Positions 1 to 10,042 of a DNA stretch of 64,000 nt are shown in pieces. The notes below the pieces were generated by a model. That model did not search any database, was not told the DNA's origin, and saw only the letters and a list, made by a program, of their open reading frames with translations. Position numbers and translations under genes: made by a program. Each line of letters starts with the position of its first letter. The first letter of the stretch is position 1. This DNA comes from Burkholderia savannae (GTDB lineage: Bacteria > Pseudomonadota > Gammaproteobacteria > Burkholderiales > Burkholderiaceae). Location: assembly GCF_001524445.2 (NCBI RefSeq), contig NZ_CP013418.1, forward strand, positions 1 to 64,000, given 5' to 3'.

Positions 1-336
1 CACGTGCGCGCGGCGGTCGCGTGGTACGGCAGGGTGGTCGGCGAGACGAGCGAGATGACGCCGTTCAACCCGGTCGATCATGCGGCGCAGTTGAAGGCGC
101 CGACGCTCGGGCTGTACGGCGGCAAGGACGACAGCATTCCGCAGAGCTCGCTCGCGCAAATGCGCACGCGTCTCGCGGCGGCCGGCACGAAGGCGGCGCG
201 CGAATCGGAAATCGTCGTGTATCCGGACGCGGGCCACGCGTTCTTTGCCGACTATCGTCCGAGTTACGTGAAGGCGGATGCCGACGACGGCTGGAAGCGC
301 GCCGTCGCCTGGTTCCGGGATCACGGCGTGATGTGA
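1..336 (+). CDS. Dienelactone hydrolase family protein, C-terminal part
   Basis: The window opens inside this gene; frame 1 is open from base 1 to the TGA ending at 336, giving about 111 residues of the C-terminal half of an alpha/beta-hydrolase. Visible catalytic elements are the acid-residue strand (GGKDDSIP) and the histidine loop (PDAGHAFF), placed as in carboxymethylenebutenolidase-type hydrolases, which open dienelactones in aromatic catabolism. The nucleophile Cys/Ser lies upstream of the window, so the exact substrate class cannot be judged. It is convergent with sseA. Confidence 0.8.
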   Translation, partial: HVRAAVAWYGRVVGETSEMTPFNPVDHAAQLKAPTLGLYGGKDDSIPQSSLAQMRTRLAAAGTKAARESEIVVYPDAGHAFFADYRPSYVKADADDGWKRAVAWFRDHGVM

Positions 337-388
337 CGCCGCCGCGCGCCGCGGCCGCATTCGAGCGGCGGCGCGCGTGCCGTGTCGC

Positions 389-1258
389 TTACGGATTCGC
401 GCCGGTCGCGACAGGGCGGGACGGATCGGCGCTCCACTCGCTCCACGAGCCCGCATAAAGCGCCGGGTCGTGCAGGCCGGCGATCTCCATCGCGAGCGCA
501 TTGTGGCATGCGGTGACGCCGGAGCCGCATTGCAGGATCACCTTGTTCGACGGCGTCGAGCCGAGCAGCGGATTGAAGGCCTCGCGCAGTTCGTGGCCGC
601 TCTTGAAGCGGCCGTCCGCCGTCAGGTTGTCCTTGAAGAAGCGATTGAGCGCGCCGGGGATGTGCCCGCCGACGCGATCGATCGTTTCGTTCTCGCCGCG
701 ATAGCGGTCGGCGGCGCGCGCGTCGATCACGAGGCGGTCTTTCGTCGAGAGATTCGCGAGCACTGCCTGCGCGTCGACGACCGTCGCGAGCGGCGCGGCC
801 GCGCGGAAATCGCCCGTCGATCGTTGCGGCGTGTCCTGCGACACCGCGTGGCCCGCCGATTGCCACGCTTGCAGGCCGCCGTCGAGCACCGCGACGGAAT
901 CGTGGCCGAGCCAGCGCAGCAGCCACCACAGGCGCGCCGCGTACATGCTGCCTTGCGCGTCGTATGCGACGACCTGCTGATTCTGCCTGAGCCCGTGCGC
1001 CTTCAGCGTGTCGACGAGCGCATCGCGCGCGGGCAGCGGGTGACGGCCGTTCGTGCCGGTTTTCGCGCCGGACAGGTCGCGGTCGAGATGCAGATAGTGC
1101 GCACCGGGAATGTGGCCGGCCGCGTACGCTTGCTCGCCCAGGTCGGTATCGGCGAGATCGAAGCGGCAATCAAATACGAGCACGCTGCCCGGCGCGGCCG
1201 CGATGCGTTCGGCGAGATTGTCGGCCGAGATGAGCGTGGTGTAGTGAGTGTGTGGCAT
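389..1258 (-). CDS. sseA: 3-mercaptopyruvate sulfurtransferase (tandem rhodanese)
   Basis: 289 residues with two rhodanese domains: an inactive N-terminal one (about 8-130) and a catalytic C-terminal one (about 160-285). The active-site loop CGSGVT begins at Cys244. A CG(S/T)GV-type loop is the signature of 3-mercaptopyruvate sulfurtransferase as opposed to thiosulfate sulfurtransferase (CRKG). It transfers sulfur from 3-mercaptopyruvate to thiol acceptors or cyanide in the cytoplasm. The length is normal for the family. It lies downstream of the Rieske gene on the same strand but is separated from it by a terminator hairpin, so it is probably transcribed on its own. Confidence 0.92.
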   Translation of the reverse strand: MPHTHYTTLISADNLAERIAAAPGSVLVFDCRFDLADTDLGEQAYAAGHIPGAHYLHLDRDLSGAKTGTNGRHPLPARDALVDTLKAHGLRQNQQVVAYDAQGSMYAARLWWLLRWLGHDSVAVLDGGLQAWQSAGHAVSQDTPQRSTGDFRAAAPLATVVDAQAVLANLSTKDRLVIDARAADRYRGENETIDRVGGHIPGALNRFFKDNLTADGRFKSGHELREAFNPLLGSTPSNKVILQCGSGVTACHNALAMEIAGLHDPALYAGSWSEWSADPSRPVATGANP

Positions 1259-1301
1259 GACGCCTCCCTTGGAGATACGGGCCAGATGCTCTAAGTCTAA
1301 A

Positions 1302-1333
1302 CAAAAAAAGACGGGCCGCAGCCCGTCTTTTCC
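1302..1333 (-). terminator. Rho-independent terminator of the Rieske oxygenase gene
   Basis: Inverted repeat AAAGACGGGC / GCCCGTCTTT around a 4-base loop. It is A-rich on the left and T-rich on the right, so it could work in both directions. It lies 72 bases beyond the Rieske gene stop and upstream of sseA. Confidence 0.8.
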
Positions 1334-1405
1334 GTGTCGGCCCGGCGCGAGGCCGGATCGAGCAAGGTTTCGGCGAATGTCGCGCGAGGCGTTTCGAGCT
1401 CCCGC

Positions 1406-2512
1406 TCAGATCGCGCCGAGCTGCCGGCGCAGGAACTCATGGAAGTGCTGCATGCCGTCTTCCATCGGGCTCTGATACGGGCCGACCTGCGATTCGCCGC
1501 GCTCCATCAGCGCGCGGCGGCCCGCGTCCATGCGCAGCGCGATCTCGTCGTCCTCGATCGCGGTTTCCATGTACGCGGCGCGCTCCGCCTCGACGAACTC
1601 GCGCTCGAACAGCGCGATTTCCTCGGGATAATAGAATTCGACGATGTTCGTCGTTTTCTGCGGGCCGCGCGGAATCAGCCACGACACGACGAGCACGTGC
1701 GGATACCACTCGATCATGAGGCCCGGATAGTAGACCATCCAGATCGCGCCGAACTCCGGCGGCACGCCGTTGCGATAGCGGAGAACCTGATCGTGCCACT
1801 TCTGGTACGTCGGGCTGCCCGGCTTCGCGAGCGCATTGTGCACGCCGACCGTCTGCACGCTGTACCAGTCGCCGAACTCCCACTTCAGGTCGTCGCACGA
1901 TACGAAGCTGCCGAGACCCGGATGGAACGGGACGACGTGATAGTCCTCGAGGTAGACCTCGATGAAGGTCTTCCAGTTGTAATTGCACTCGTGGATTTCG
2001 ACGTGATCGAACATGTAGTCCGAGAAATCGAAGTGGTGCTTCGTGCCGAGCGTCGCGAGGTCATGCGCGACGTCGCGGCCCTCGGCTTCGAACAGCAGGC
2101 CCTGCCAGTTCTGTAACGGCGTCGCGTGCAGATTCAGACAGGGCTTGTCCGGAAAATGCGGCGCGCCGAGCAGTTGGCCCTCGAGATCGTAGGTCCAGCG
2201 ATGCAGCGGGCAGACGATGTTCTGCGTGTGCCCGCGACCGTTCAGCATGATCGCCTGGCGGTGGCGGCACACGTTCGAGAGCAGCTCGACCTGCGAAGCC
2301 TGGTTGCGAACCAGCACGCGGCCTTCGTTCTCGGAGGGCAGCGCAAAATAGTCTCCCGCTTCGGGCACCATCAATTCGTGCCCGACGTAGCGAGGTCCTT
2401 TCTTGAAAAGTGTTTCGATTTCGCGCGCAAGGAGCGCCTCATCGAAATAAGCGGTGACGGGAAGTTGGCTGTGTGCCGACTTCAATTGCAGTGCGTCGCT
2501 CAGATTGGACAT
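1406..2512 (-). CDS. Rieske [2Fe-2S] aromatic ring-hydroxylating oxygenase, alpha-subunit type
   Basis: 368 residues when started at the ATG at 2512, which has a GGGAG-type ribosome site; an in-frame extension to 2557 has no comparable signal. The Rieske cluster ligands are visible as C82-x-H84 and C101-x2-H104. The mononuclear iron site lies near residues 195-210 (EDYHVVPFH). These are the two metal centres of a ring-hydroxylating dioxygenase or demethylase large subunit. No reductase or beta subunit lies nearby, so the substrate is unknown. It is divergent from xseB across about 270 bases. Confidence 0.85.
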   Translation of the reverse strand: MSNLSDALQLKSAHSQLPVTAYFDEALLAREIETLFKKGPRYVGHELMVPEAGDYFALPSENEGRVLVRNQASQVELLSNVCRHRQAIMLNGRGHTQNIVCPLHRWTYDLEGQLLGAPHFPDKPCLNLHATPLQNWQGLLFEAEGRDVAHDLATLGTKHHFDFSDYMFDHVEIHECNYNWKTFIEVYLEDYHVVPFHPGLGSFVSCDDLKWEFGDWYSVQTVGVHNALAKPGSPTYQKWHDQVLRYRNGVPPEFGAIWMVYYPGLMIEWYPHVLVVSWLIPRGPQKTTNIVEFYYPEEIALFEREFVEAERAAYMETAIEDDEIALRMDAGRRALMERGESQVGPYQSPMEDGMQHFHEFLRRQLGAI

Positions 2513-2781
2513 TCCCACTCCCGGTGAAAGCGTGAAAGCAGTGAACAACCCAACCATCGAAAATTCGATTTAGGGGAACCGGCGATTATACCCGGATCAA
2601 CTTTCTTGGGGTGATATAAGTGACTGATTTGTGTCAAATTTTTCCCGGAATTCGGACGCACTTCGTGCGATTTGAACACGCGGCGCGCGGCGATCGGGCC
2701 CTGCGAAGCCAAGTCAGCAGGTCGGAAAATTTGCTTTTGCCGTAGAATGTCCGACTTGTTTTGAATTTTGACACCCCGTCC

Positions 2782-3075
2782 ATGGCGAAAACCGCAACCC
2801 CAGGCGCGTCCGCGTCCGACCCCGGTTCCGGGCCGCTGCCTGAAAACTACGAGATGGCGCTCGCGGAACTGGAGGCGCTCGTCGCCCGAATGGAGGGCGG
2901 GACGCTGAGCCTCGAGGATTCGCTTGCGGCGTATCGCCGCGGCGCAGCGCTCGTTGCGTTTTGCCAACAACAATTGGAAAAAGCGGAGCAGCAGGTGCGC
3001 GTGCTCGACGGCGCCACGCTCAAGCCGCTTTCCGCCGGAACGGCCGCCGCGGACGGCGAAGACGACGATCTATGA
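2782..3075 (+). CDS. xseB: Exodeoxyribonuclease VII small subunit
   Basis: 97 residues from the ATG at 2782; a TTG 21 bases upstream is in frame but less likely. The core from ENYEMALAELEALV to about residue 75 is the two-helix XseB fold, including the typical GTLSLEDSLAAYRRG stretch. XseB partners XseA in degrading single-stranded DNA. The short Ala/Pro-rich N-terminus and acidic tail are outside the conserved core. Its stop codon overlaps the ispA start, as in many proteobacteria where xseB leads the ispA-dxs operon. Confidence 0.93.
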   Translation: MAKTATPGASASDPGSGPLPENYEMALAELEALVARMEGGTLSLEDSLAAYRRGAALVAFCQQQLEKAEQQVRVLDGATLKPLSAGTAAADGEDDDL

Positions 3076-3956
3076 CATTCGACCAATGGATGCGCTCGGT
3101 GCTCGAGCGCGTCGAGACGGCCCTGGGCCATTACTTGCCGGCCGAGACTGCGGCGCCCGCGCAACTGCACGAAGCGATGCGCTATGCGGTGCTCGGGGGC
3201 GGCAAACGGGTGCGTCCGCTGCTGTGCCATGCGGCGGGCGAGCTCACGGGGGCGTCCGAGGCGGCGCTGAACGCCGCCGCGGCGGCGCTCGAGATGATTC
3301 ACGTGTATTCGCTCGTGCACGATGATATGCCGTGCATGGACGACGACGCGCTGCGTCGCGGCAAGCCGACCGTCCACGTCAAGTACGACGAGGCCACCGC
3401 GCTGCTCGTCGGCGACGCGCTGCAGTCGCAGGCCTTCGTCGCGCTGACGGACGCCGCCGCGCTGCCGGCCGGCAGGCAGGCCGCGCTCGTGCGCGAGCTC
3501 GCGCTCGCGAGCGGCTCGATCGGCATGGCGGGCGGCCAGGCGATCGATCTCGCGAGCGTCGGCCACGCGCTGTCGCGCGACGCGCTCGAGACGATGCACC
3601 GAATGAAGACGGGCGCGCTGTTGCGCGCGTCGGTGCGAATGGGCGCGCTCGCGGGCGAGGCGCCGTCCGAAGACGGGATGCGCGCGCTCGATGCCTACGC
3701 GGCCGCCGTCGGCCTCGCGTTCCAGGTGGTGGACGACATTCTCGACGTCACCACCGATTCCGCGACGCTTGGCAAGACGGCCGGCAAGGACGCGGCGAAC
3801 GACAAGCCGACCTACGTGTCGATCATCGGCCTCGACGCGTCGCGCGCGCTTGCCGCGCAACTGCGCGCCGATGCGCACGCCGCGCTCGAGCCGTTCGGCG
3901 CGCGCGCGCAGCGCCTGGCCGAACTGGCGGACCTGGTGGTGAACCGGGTCAGCTGA
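3072..3956 (+). CDS. ispA: Farnesyl diphosphate synthase
   Basis: 294 residues from the ATG at 3072, which overlaps the xseB stop (ATGA). It is an all-alpha polyprenyl synthase. The first aspartate-rich motif (DDMPCMDDD) and the second (DDILD) bind Mg-diphosphate; GGGKRVRP is the conserved substrate loop. It condenses IPP with DMAPP/GPP to make farnesyl diphosphate. It sits between xseB and dxs, the usual operon context, so precursor supply (Dxs) and prenyl elongation (IspA) are probably co-transcribed. Confidence 0.95.
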   Translation: MTFDQWMRSVLERVETALGHYLPAETAAPAQLHEAMRYAVLGGGKRVRPLLCHAAGELTGASEAALNAAAAALEMIHVYSLVHDDMPCMDDDALRRGKPTVHVKYDEATALLVGDALQSQAFVALTDAAALPAGRQAALVRELALASGSIGMAGGQAIDLASVGHALSRDALETMHRMKTGALLRASVRMGALAGEAPSEDGMRALDAYAAAVGLAFQVVDDILDVTTDSATLGKTAGKDAANDKPTYVSIIGLDASRALAAQLRADAHAALEPFGARAQRLAELADLVVNRVS

Positions 3957-4040
3957 CGCGAAAGCCCGCCGCCGCGCCCACGCTACGGGTGGTGCGCGCA
4001 AGAAGTGCGGGCGCGTTTGTTTTCCTACAATGGAACGACG

Positions 4041-5945
4041 ATGTACGACTTGCTGAAAACCATCGACGACCCGGCGGACCTGCGCCGTCTCGATCGTCGC
4101 CAACTGCAGCCGCTCGCCGACGAGCTGCGCGCGTTCGTCCTCGACAGCGTGTCGAAGACGGGCGGCCACTTGTCGTCCAATCTCGGCACGGTCGAGCTGA
4201 CGATTGCGCTGCATTACGTGTTCGACACGCCGGACGACCGGATCGTGTGGGACGTCGGTCACCAGACCTATCCTCACAAGATTCTGACGGGCCGCCGTGA
4301 CGCGATGAAGTCGCTGCGCCAGCTGGACGGCATCTCCGGCTTCCCGCGTCGTTCGGAGTCCGAATACGACACGTTCGGCACCGCGCATTCGAGCACGTCG
4401 ATCTCGGCCGCGCTCGGGATGGCGATCGGCAGCAAGCTGAGCGGCGACGACCGCTTCTCGATCGCGGTGATCGGCGACGGCGCGATGACGGCCGGCATGG
4501 CGTTCGAAGCGATGAACAACGCGGGCGTGTCCGAGGATGCGAAGCTCCTCGTGATCCTGAACGACAACGACATGTCGATCTCGCCGCCCGTCGGCGCGCT
4601 GAACCGCCATCTCGCGCGCCTGATGTCGGGCCGCTTCTACGCGGCCGCGCGCGCGGGCGTCGAGCGCGTGCTGAGCGTCGCGCCGCCGGTGCTCGAGCTC
4701 GCGCGCAAGCTCGAGGAGCACGCGAAGGGCATGGTCGTGCCCGCGACCCTCTTCGAGGAGTTCGGCTTCAACTACATCGGGCCGATCGACGGCCACGATC
4801 TCGATTCGCTGATCCCGACGCTGCAGAACATCAAGGAGCTGCGCGGGCCGCAGTTCCTGCACGTCGTGACGAAGAAGGGCCAAGGCTACAAGCTCGCCGA
4901 GGCCGATCCGGTGCTCTACCACGGCCCCGGCAAGTTCAATCCGGCGGAGGGCATCAAGCCGTCGGCGACGCCCGCGAAGAAGACCTACACGCAAGTGTTC
5001 GGCGAGTGGCTGTGCGACGCGGCGGAGCTCGATTCGCGCGTGGTCGGCATCACGCCGGCGATGCGCGAGGGCTCGGGCATGGTCGAGTTCGAGAAGCGCT
5101 TTCCGGAGCGCTACTACGACGTCGGCATCGCCGAGCAGCACGCGGTGACGTTCGCGGGCGGCCTCGCGACGGAAGGGCTCAAGCCCGTCGTCGCGATCTA
5201 CTCGACGTTCCTGCAGCGCGCCTATGACCAGCTGATTCACGACGTCGCGCTGCAGAATCTGTCCGTCGTGTTCGCGATCGACCGCGCGGGTCTCGTCGGC
5301 GCGGACGGCGCGACGCACGCGGGCGCGTACGATCTCGCGTTCCTGCGCTGCATCCCGAACATGACGGTGATGGCCGCATCGGACGAGAACGAGTGCCGCC
5401 AGATGCTGCACACCGCGCTGCAGCAGCCGAATCCGACCGCGGTTCGTTATCCGCGCGGCGCGGGCACGGGCGTCGCGACCGTCAAGGCGTTCACCGAGAT
5501 TGCGCTCGGCAAGGGCGAAGTGCGTCGCCGCACGTCGCAGCCGGAAGGCAAGCGCATCGCGATCCTCGCGTTCGGCACGATGGTCGCGCCGTCGCTCGCG
5601 GCGGCCGAGGCGCTCGACGCGACCGTCGCGAACATGCGCTTCGTGAAGCCGATCGACGCCGAGCTCGTGCAGGAGCTCGCGCAGACGCACGACTACCTCG
5701 TCACCGTCGAGGAAGGCTGCGTGATGGGCGGCGCGGGGTCCGCGTGCGTCGAGGCGATGCTGGAAGGCGGCGTGATCCGTCCGGTGTTGCAGCTCGGCCT
5801 GCCGGACCGCTTCGTCGATCACGGCGATCCGGCGAAGCTGCTGTCGATGTGCGGTCTCGACGGTGACGGCATTGCGAAATCGATTCGCGAGCGCTTCCTG
5901 AGCCACGGCGCGAACGTCGCGAGCCCGGCGAAGCGCGTCGCATAA
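4041..5945 (+). CDS. dxs: 1-deoxy-D-xylulose-5-phosphate synthase
   Basis: 634 residues from the ATG at 4041 ([11 protein letters not shown]), the usual family start; the upstream in-frame ATG would add 12 unrelated residues. It makes DXP from pyruvate and glyceraldehyde-3-phosphate with thiamine diphosphate, the first step of the MEP isoprenoid pathway. The ThDP motif runs from GDGAMTAG to LNDNDMS, and the transketolase-like central domain contains [15 protein letters not shown]. It follows ispA by 84 bases, so one operon is likely. Confidence 0.96.
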   Translation: MYDLLKTIDDPADLRRLDRRQLQPLADELRAFVLDSVSKTGGHLSSNLGTVELTIALHYVFDTPDDRIVWDVGHQTYPHKILTGRRDAMKSLRQLDGISGFPRRSESEYDTFGTAHSSTSISAALGMAIGSKLSGDDRFSIAVIGDGAMTAGMAFEAMNNAGVSEDAKLLVILNDNDMSISPPVGALNRHLARLMSGRFYAAARAGVERVLSVAPPVLELARKLEEHAKGMVVPATLFEEFGFNYIGPIDGHDLDSLIPTLQNIKELRGPQFLHVVTKKGQGYKLAEADPVLYHGPGKFNPAEGIKPSATPAKKTYTQVFGEWLCDAAELDSRVVGITPAMREGSGMVEFEKRFPERYYDVGIAEQHAVTFAGGLATEGLKPVVAIYSTFLQRAYDQLIHDVALQNLSVVFAIDRAGLVGADGATHAGAYDLAFLRCIPNMTVMAASDENECRQMLHTALQQPNPTAVRYPRGAGTGVATVKAFTEIALGKGEVRRRTSQPEGKRIAILAFGTMVAPSLAAAEALDATVANMRFVKPIDAELVQELAQTHDYLVTVEEGCVMGGAGSACVEAMLEGGVIRPVLQLGLPDRFVDHGDPAKLLSMCGLDGDGIAKSIRERFLSHGANVASPAKRVA

Positions 5946-5996
5946 CGTCGCATCGAGCCGCCGCGCGGCGGGCGCGCGACGGCTTTCCCCTTCATG

Positions 5997-6016
5997 CATG
6001 GGCCTGCGGGCCCATG
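5997..6016 (+). terminator. Hairpin between dxs and folE2
   Basis: A perfect 8-bp inverted repeat (CATGGGCC / GGCCCATG) around TGCG, 52 bases after the dxs stop. There is no T-run, so it may be an attenuating hairpin or a weak terminator rather than a strong one. Confidence 0.35.
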
Positions 6017-6084
6017 TTGCATTTCCGGCAGGTCGTGCGGCATACGACGATACGTGCTGCGTGGCCCTACAAGGATCGAACAAG

Positions 6085-6894
6085 ATGAACCTGATGAATC
6101 CCGAATTCGTGATGCCCGACGTGCAGAGCACGGTCGACACCCGGCAGATGCCGATTCAGCGCGTCGGCGTGCGCGCGGTCCGGCATCCGTTGACGGTGCG
6201 CACCGCTGAAGGCGGGACGCAGGCCACCGTCGGCACCTGGAATCTCGACGTGCATCTGCCGGCCGATCAGAAGGGCACGCACATGTCGCGCTTCGTCGCG
6301 CTGCTCGAGGAAAGCGACGGCCCGCTGACGGCCGACGCGTTCCGCGCGATGCTGGCGACGATGCTCGAGAAGCTCGAGGCGCAGGCGGGGCGCATCGAAG
6401 TGTCGTTTCCGTATTTCGTGAACAAGACGGCGCCCGTGTCGGGCGTGCGCAGCCTGCTCGACTACGAGGTGACGCTGACGGGCGACGTGCGTGACGGCGT
6501 CGCGCGCGTGTTCGCCAAGGTGCTCGTGCCGGTGACGAGCCTTTGCCCGTGCTCGAAGAAGATTTCGCAGTACGGCGCGCACAACCAGCGCTCGCACGTG
6601 ACGATCGATGCGGAGCTCGCGGCCGACGTGCCGCTCGAGGATCTGATCCGGATCGCCGAGGAAGAGGCGTCGTGCGAGCTGTGGGGCCTTCTCAAGCGTC
6701 CCGACGAGAAGTTCGTCACCGAGCGCGCGTACGAGAATCCGAAGTTCGTCGAGGATCTGGTGCGCGATGTCGCGCGGCGGCTCGATGCCGACGAGCGGAT
6801 CGTCGCGTACGTGCTCGAAGCGGAGAACTTCGAATCGATCCACAATCACAGCGCATATGCGCTGATCGAGCGCGACAAGCGGCGCGCCGCATAA
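6085..6894 (+). CDS. folE2: GTP cyclohydrolase FolE2 (type IB)
   Basis: 269 residues from the ATG at 6085, preceded by AAGGA at 6071. The ORF is open upstream to 5998, but that extension covers the intergenic hairpin and is not conserved-looking. It converts GTP to 7,8-dihydroneopterin triphosphate for folate and queuosine-type pathways, and is the metal-flexible alternative to FolE. The essential cysteine region [10 protein letters not shown] is present near residues 152-161. A strong terminator follows. Confidence 0.93.
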   Translation: MNLMNPEFVMPDVQSTVDTRQMPIQRVGVRAVRHPLTVRTAEGGTQATVGTWNLDVHLPADQKGTHMSRFVALLEESDGPLTADAFRAMLATMLEKLEAQAGRIEVSFPYFVNKTAPVSGVRSLLDYEVTLTGDVRDGVARVFAKVLVPVTSLCPCSKKISQYGAHNQRSHVTIDAELAADVPLEDLIRIAEEEASCELWGLLKRPDEKFVTERAYENPKFVEDLVRDVARRLDADERIVAYVLEAENFESIHNHSAYALIERDKRRAA

Positions 6895-6924
6895 GGCGCG
6901 TGCGGCGTTTGTCGTCGCGCTGAG

Positions 6925-6960
6925 AAAGGGGCCGCTCGATTCGAGCGGCCCCTTTCGTTT
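6925..6960 (+). terminator. Rho-independent terminator after folE2
   Basis: Long inverted repeat AAAGGGGCCGCTCGA / TCGAGCGGCCCCTTT with almost no loop, followed by CGTTTTG. It lies 30 bases after the folE2 stop. Confidence 0.85.
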
Positions 6961-7272
6961 TGTAGCGCCTAACGGCGAATGCGCGTGTTGCGGGAGCGGC
7001 AGTTCTGTCGCGGCCCGGGCGTCGGCTCGCTGCGCGAATCGGCGGCAATCGCGATCGATCAACGTGCCGAGCGGGCGCGGCGCATGACGGCAGGTGCCGA
7101 AGGCGCACGCGCGGCGGCGCGGTCGCATCGCCGTCTACGCGCGCTTCTCGTCGCGTATCGAGGTCGCGCAACGCGCGTCCGCGATACGGCATCGCGCAGC
7201 GCGGCGATCCCGCAGCGGTAATGTCTTGTCGGATTCGCGCTCGACGGGCGCGCCGTGTTTTTGTTCCGCGCG
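6961..7272. other. Spacer between folE2 terminator and tsaD
   Basis: About 310 bases of GC-rich sequence. Short ORFs are open on both strands but lack a ribosome site and low-GC wobble discipline. I see no supported gene, only the 3' flank of leftward tsaD. Confidence 0.5.
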
Positions 7273-8313
7273 TTATCGCGCGAGCGACGCGAGATCCCAG
7301 CGCGGCTTCACCGTGAACGCATAGTCGCGGCTCGCCTGCGACGGCCAGCGCGCGAGCCGAAGCGCGCCCGCGAGCGCGATCATCGCGCCGTTGTCGGTGC
7401 AAAGCGCGAGGTCGGGGTAATGAACGTCGAAGCCGCGTTTCGTGCCCGCCGCCGACAGCGCGGCGCGCAGTTGCCGGTTCGCGCCGACGCCGCCCGCGAC
7501 GACGAGCCGCTTGAGCCGCGTCTTCTTCAACGCGGCGAGCGACTTCGCGACGAGCACGTCGACGGCCGCGTCGACGAAGCCGCGCGCGAGATCGGCCTTT
7601 GCGCGCTCGAGCTCGGCGGCGCACGCGTGCGCCGCTTCGAGCTTCTTCATCTGCGTGAGCACCGCGGTCTTCAATCCGCTGAAGCTGAAGTCGAGGTCGC
7701 CCGAATGAAGCATCGGGCGCGGCAGCACGACCGCGCCCGGCGTGCCGGTCTCGGCGAGCTTCGACACTTCGGGGCCGCCCGGATAGCCGAGGCCGAGCAG
7801 CTTCGCGGTTTTGTCGAACGCTTCGCCCGCGGCGTCGTCGAGCGTCTCGCCGAGCGTCTCGTAGACGCCGACGTCGGTCACGCGCATCAGTTGCGTGTGT
7901 CCGCCCGACACGAGCAGCGCGACGAACGGAAACGGCGGCGGCTCGGCGACGAGGAGCGGCGAAAGCAGATGCCCTTCGAGATGATGGATGCCGATCGTCG
8001 GCTTGTCCCACGCGAATGCGAGCGCGTTCGCGATGCTCGCGCCGACGAGCAGCGCGCCCGCGAGGCCGGGCCCTTGCGTGAACGCGATCGCGTCGATGTC
8101 CTCGCGGCGCGCGCCGCTCGCGGCGAGCACTTCCTCGAGCAGCGGCAGCGCGCGGCGAATGTGGTCGCGCGACGCGAGCTCGGGGACGACGCCGCCGTAT
8201 TCGCGGTGCATCGCGATCTGCGAGTGGAGCGCGTGCGCGAGCAGGCCGCGCTCGGTGTCGTAGAGCGCGAGGCCGGTTTCGTCGCAGGAGCTTTCGATGC
8301 CGAGAACGAGCAT
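7273..8313 (-). CDS. tsaD: tRNA N6-threonylcarbamoyladenosine synthase, TsaD/Gcp
   Basis: 346 residues of the ASKHA-fold Kae1/Qri7/TsaD family. The start [14 protein letters not shown] is the family signature. The metal-binding histidines are in IHHLEGH (about 110-116), and SGGHT and the C-terminal [12 protein letters not shown] segment are conserved. With TsaB, TsaE and TsaC it installs t6A37 on ANN-decoding tRNAs, including the tRNA-Ile2 found at 15,161. Gene order next to rpsU-dnaG-rpoD matches the classical macromolecular-synthesis locus, where tsaD is divergent from rpsU. Confidence 0.96.
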   Translation of the reverse strand: MLVLGIESSCDETGLALYDTERGLLAHALHSQIAMHREYGGVVPELASRDHIRRALPLLEEVLAASGARREDIDAIAFTQGPGLAGALLVGASIANALAFAWDKPTIGIHHLEGHLLSPLLVAEPPPFPFVALLVSGGHTQLMRVTDVGVYETLGETLDDAAGEAFDKTAKLLGLGYPGGPEVSKLAETGTPGAVVLPRPMLHSGDLDFSFSGLKTAVLTQMKKLEAAHACAAELERAKADLARGFVDAAVDVLVAKSLAALKKTRLKRLVVAGGVGANRQLRAALSAAGTKRGFDVHYPDLALCTDNGAMIALAGALRLARWPSQASRDYAFTVKPRWDLASLAR

Positions 8314-8368
8314 GATGGTGTGCCGTGGCCGCGTCGACGCGCGCGCGGCCGGAAATCAACGTAACAAA

Positions 8369-8374
8369 AAAGTA
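8369..8374 (-). promoter_or_regulatory. Candidate -10 box for tsaD
   Basis: TATACT on the minus strand, 55 bases upstream of the tsaD start, in an A/T-rich patch of an otherwise GC-rich spacer. No clear -35 is seen. Confidence 0.4.
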
Positions 8375-8443
8375 TAACAGTGCGGCCGCTTCGCCCGCCG
8401 GCGCGCGGGCGAAGCGGCGCGCGACGCGGGTACAATCCGCGCC

Positions 8444-9667
8444 ATGGAAACGTTCGATATCGCAGTGATCGGCGCGGGCGCGGCCGGCATGATGACGGCC
8501 GCGGTGGCGGGGCGGCTCGGCCGGCGCGTCGTGCTGCTCGATCACTCGCCGCGGCTCGCGGAGAAGATCCGCATTTCGGGCGGCGGGCGCTGCAACTTCA
8601 CGAACCTGTACGCGGGGCCGGACAACTACCTGTCGTCGAATCCGCGTTTCTGCCGCTCGGCGCTCGCGCGCTACACGCCGCGCGATTTCCTCGGGCTGCT
8701 GAAGAACTATCGCGTCACGTGGCACGAGAAGCACAAGGGTCAGCTCTTCTGCGACCACTCGAGCGACGCGATCATCGACGTGCTGAAAAGCGAATGCGAC
8801 GCGGGCGGCGTCGCGTGGCGGCGGCCGGTGTCGGTCGGCGCGGTGCGCCACGCGCACGCGGACGGCTTCGCGCTCGACACGAGCGCGGGCGCGATCGGCG
8901 CGCAGGCGCTCGTCGTCGCGACAGGCGGGCTGTCGATTCCGAAGATCGGCGCGACCGATTTTGCCTATCGGATCGCGAAACAGTTCGGCCACAAGCTCGT
9001 CGACACGCGGCCGGCGCTCGTGCCGCTGACCTTCGCGACCGACGCGTGGGCGCCGTTCGCGGCGCTGTCGGGCGTGTCGGTCGAGGCGCGGGTGTCGACC
9101 GGCGCGAAGAAGGGGGGCGGTGAGTTCGTCGAAGATATTCTGCTCACCCATCGCGGGCTGTCCGGGCCCGGCATCCTGCAGATTTCGAGCTACTGGCGCT
9201 CGGGGGAGCCGATCCACGTCGATCTCGTGCCGCAGATCGACGCGGCGAATGAGTTGATCCGCGCGAAGGCGGGCTCGCGGCGGCAGATCGGCACGCTGCT
9301 CGCCGAATGGGTGCCCGCGCGGCTCGCGCACGCGTGGCTCGACGCGGAGCGCGTGCACGCGGACGCGCGGCTCGCCGATCTGCCGGACAAAACGTTGCGC
9401 CGGATCGGCGAAACGCTGTCGCGCTGGACGCTCACGCCGAACGGCACCGAGGGCTACCGGAAGGCCGAGGTGACGAAAGGCGGGGTCGACACGGGCGAGC
9501 TGTCGTCGGCGACGATGATGAGCGCACGCGTGCCTGGCCTTTTCTTCGTCGGCGAGGCGGTCGACGTGACGGGCTGGCTCGGCGGCTACAACTTCCAGTG
9601 GGCGTGGGCGTCGGGCGTCGCGGCCGGGCGCGCGGCCGCCGAATGCACGCGCCGCTTGACGGGTTAG
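8444..9667 (+). CDS. NAD(P)/FAD-dependent oxidoreductase, HI0933/YhiN (BaiN-like) family
   Basis: 407 residues. The N-terminal Rossmann motif (VIGAGAAGMMTA) binds FAD. The family-specific KIRISGGGRCNFTN follows at about 45-58, and the second FAD-binding stretch near the C-terminus reads FFVGEAVDVTGWLGGYNFQWA. Members are flavoproteins of unsettled physiological role; BaiN acts in bile-acid reduction, but that role cannot be transferred here. It lies between divergent tsaD and rpsU and is monocistronic by spacing. Confidence 0.85.
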   Translation: METFDIAVIGAGAAGMMTAAVAGRLGRRVVLLDHSPRLAEKIRISGGGRCNFTNLYAGPDNYLSSNPRFCRSALARYTPRDFLGLLKNYRVTWHEKHKGQLFCDHSSDAIIDVLKSECDAGGVAWRRPVSVGAVRHAHADGFALDTSAGAIGAQALVVATGGLSIPKIGATDFAYRIAKQFGHKLVDTRPALVPLTFATDAWAPFAALSGVSVEARVSTGAKKGGGEFVEDILLTHRGLSGPGILQISSYWRSGEPIHVDLVPQIDAANELIRAKAGSRRQIGTLLAEWVPARLAHAWLDAERVHADARLADLPDKTLRRIGETLSRWTLTPNGTEGYRKAEVTKGGVDTGELSSATMMSARVPGLFFVGEAVDVTGWLGGYNFQWAWASGVAAGRAAAECTRRLTG

Positions 9668-9689
9668 TGCGTTTGTGCGAAGCGTCTGC

Positions 9690-9695
9690 TATACT
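9690..9695 (+). promoter_or_regulatory. Candidate -10 box for rpsU
   Basis: TATACT 52 bases before the rpsU start. A TTGACG lies at 9656-9661 but is too far upstream for a normal spacer, so only the -10 assignment is offered. Confidence 0.4.
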
Positions 9696-9746
9696 CGAAA
9701 ACCTTTCTCCGCAACACCTTTACTTTCTTTTTTTACGTGACGGGTC

Positions 9747-9959
9747 ATGACGATCATCCGCGTTAAGGAAAACGAGCCTTTCGAAGTTGCGATGCGCCGC
9801 TTCAAGCGCACGATCGAAAAGAACGGTTTGCTGACGGAGCTGCGCGCGCGCGAGTTCTACGAGAAGCCGACCGCGGAGCGCAAGCGCAAGAAGGCCGCTG
9901 CGGTGAAGCGCCACTACAAGCGCATCCGCAGCCAGATGCTGCCGAAGAAGCTCTACTGA
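9747..9959 (+). CDS. rpsU: 30S ribosomal protein S21
   Basis: 70 residues, matching S21 from its start ([21 protein letters not shown]) through the very basic C-terminal helix. S21 sits on the 30S platform and helps mRNA base-pair with the anti-Shine-Dalgarno region. It is the first gene of the rpsU-dnaG-rpoD locus; here a terminator and yqeY separate it from dnaG. Confidence 0.97.
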   Translation: MTIIRVKENEPFEVAMRRFKRTIEKNGLLTELRAREFYEKPTAERKRKKAAAVKRHYKRIRSQMLPKKLY

Positions 9960-10042
9960 GCGTTACCGGCGCCGCGTGGTCCGCTAGGCGGCGCACCGAT
10001 GGGATTCGAGTACGCCGCGGCCCGTCGATGCCGAATTCGAGC

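Noticed and set aside
5998..6084. Longer start for FolE2
   Set aside because: It would translate through the intergenic hairpin; the ATG at 6085 has a good ribosome site and the expected family N-terminus.
2847..6140. A 1097-codon open frame on the minus strand opposite xseB, ispA and dxs
   Set aside because: It lies opposite three well-identified genes, is extremely Arg-rich and has no domain; it is the usual antisense shadow in GC-rich coding DNA.
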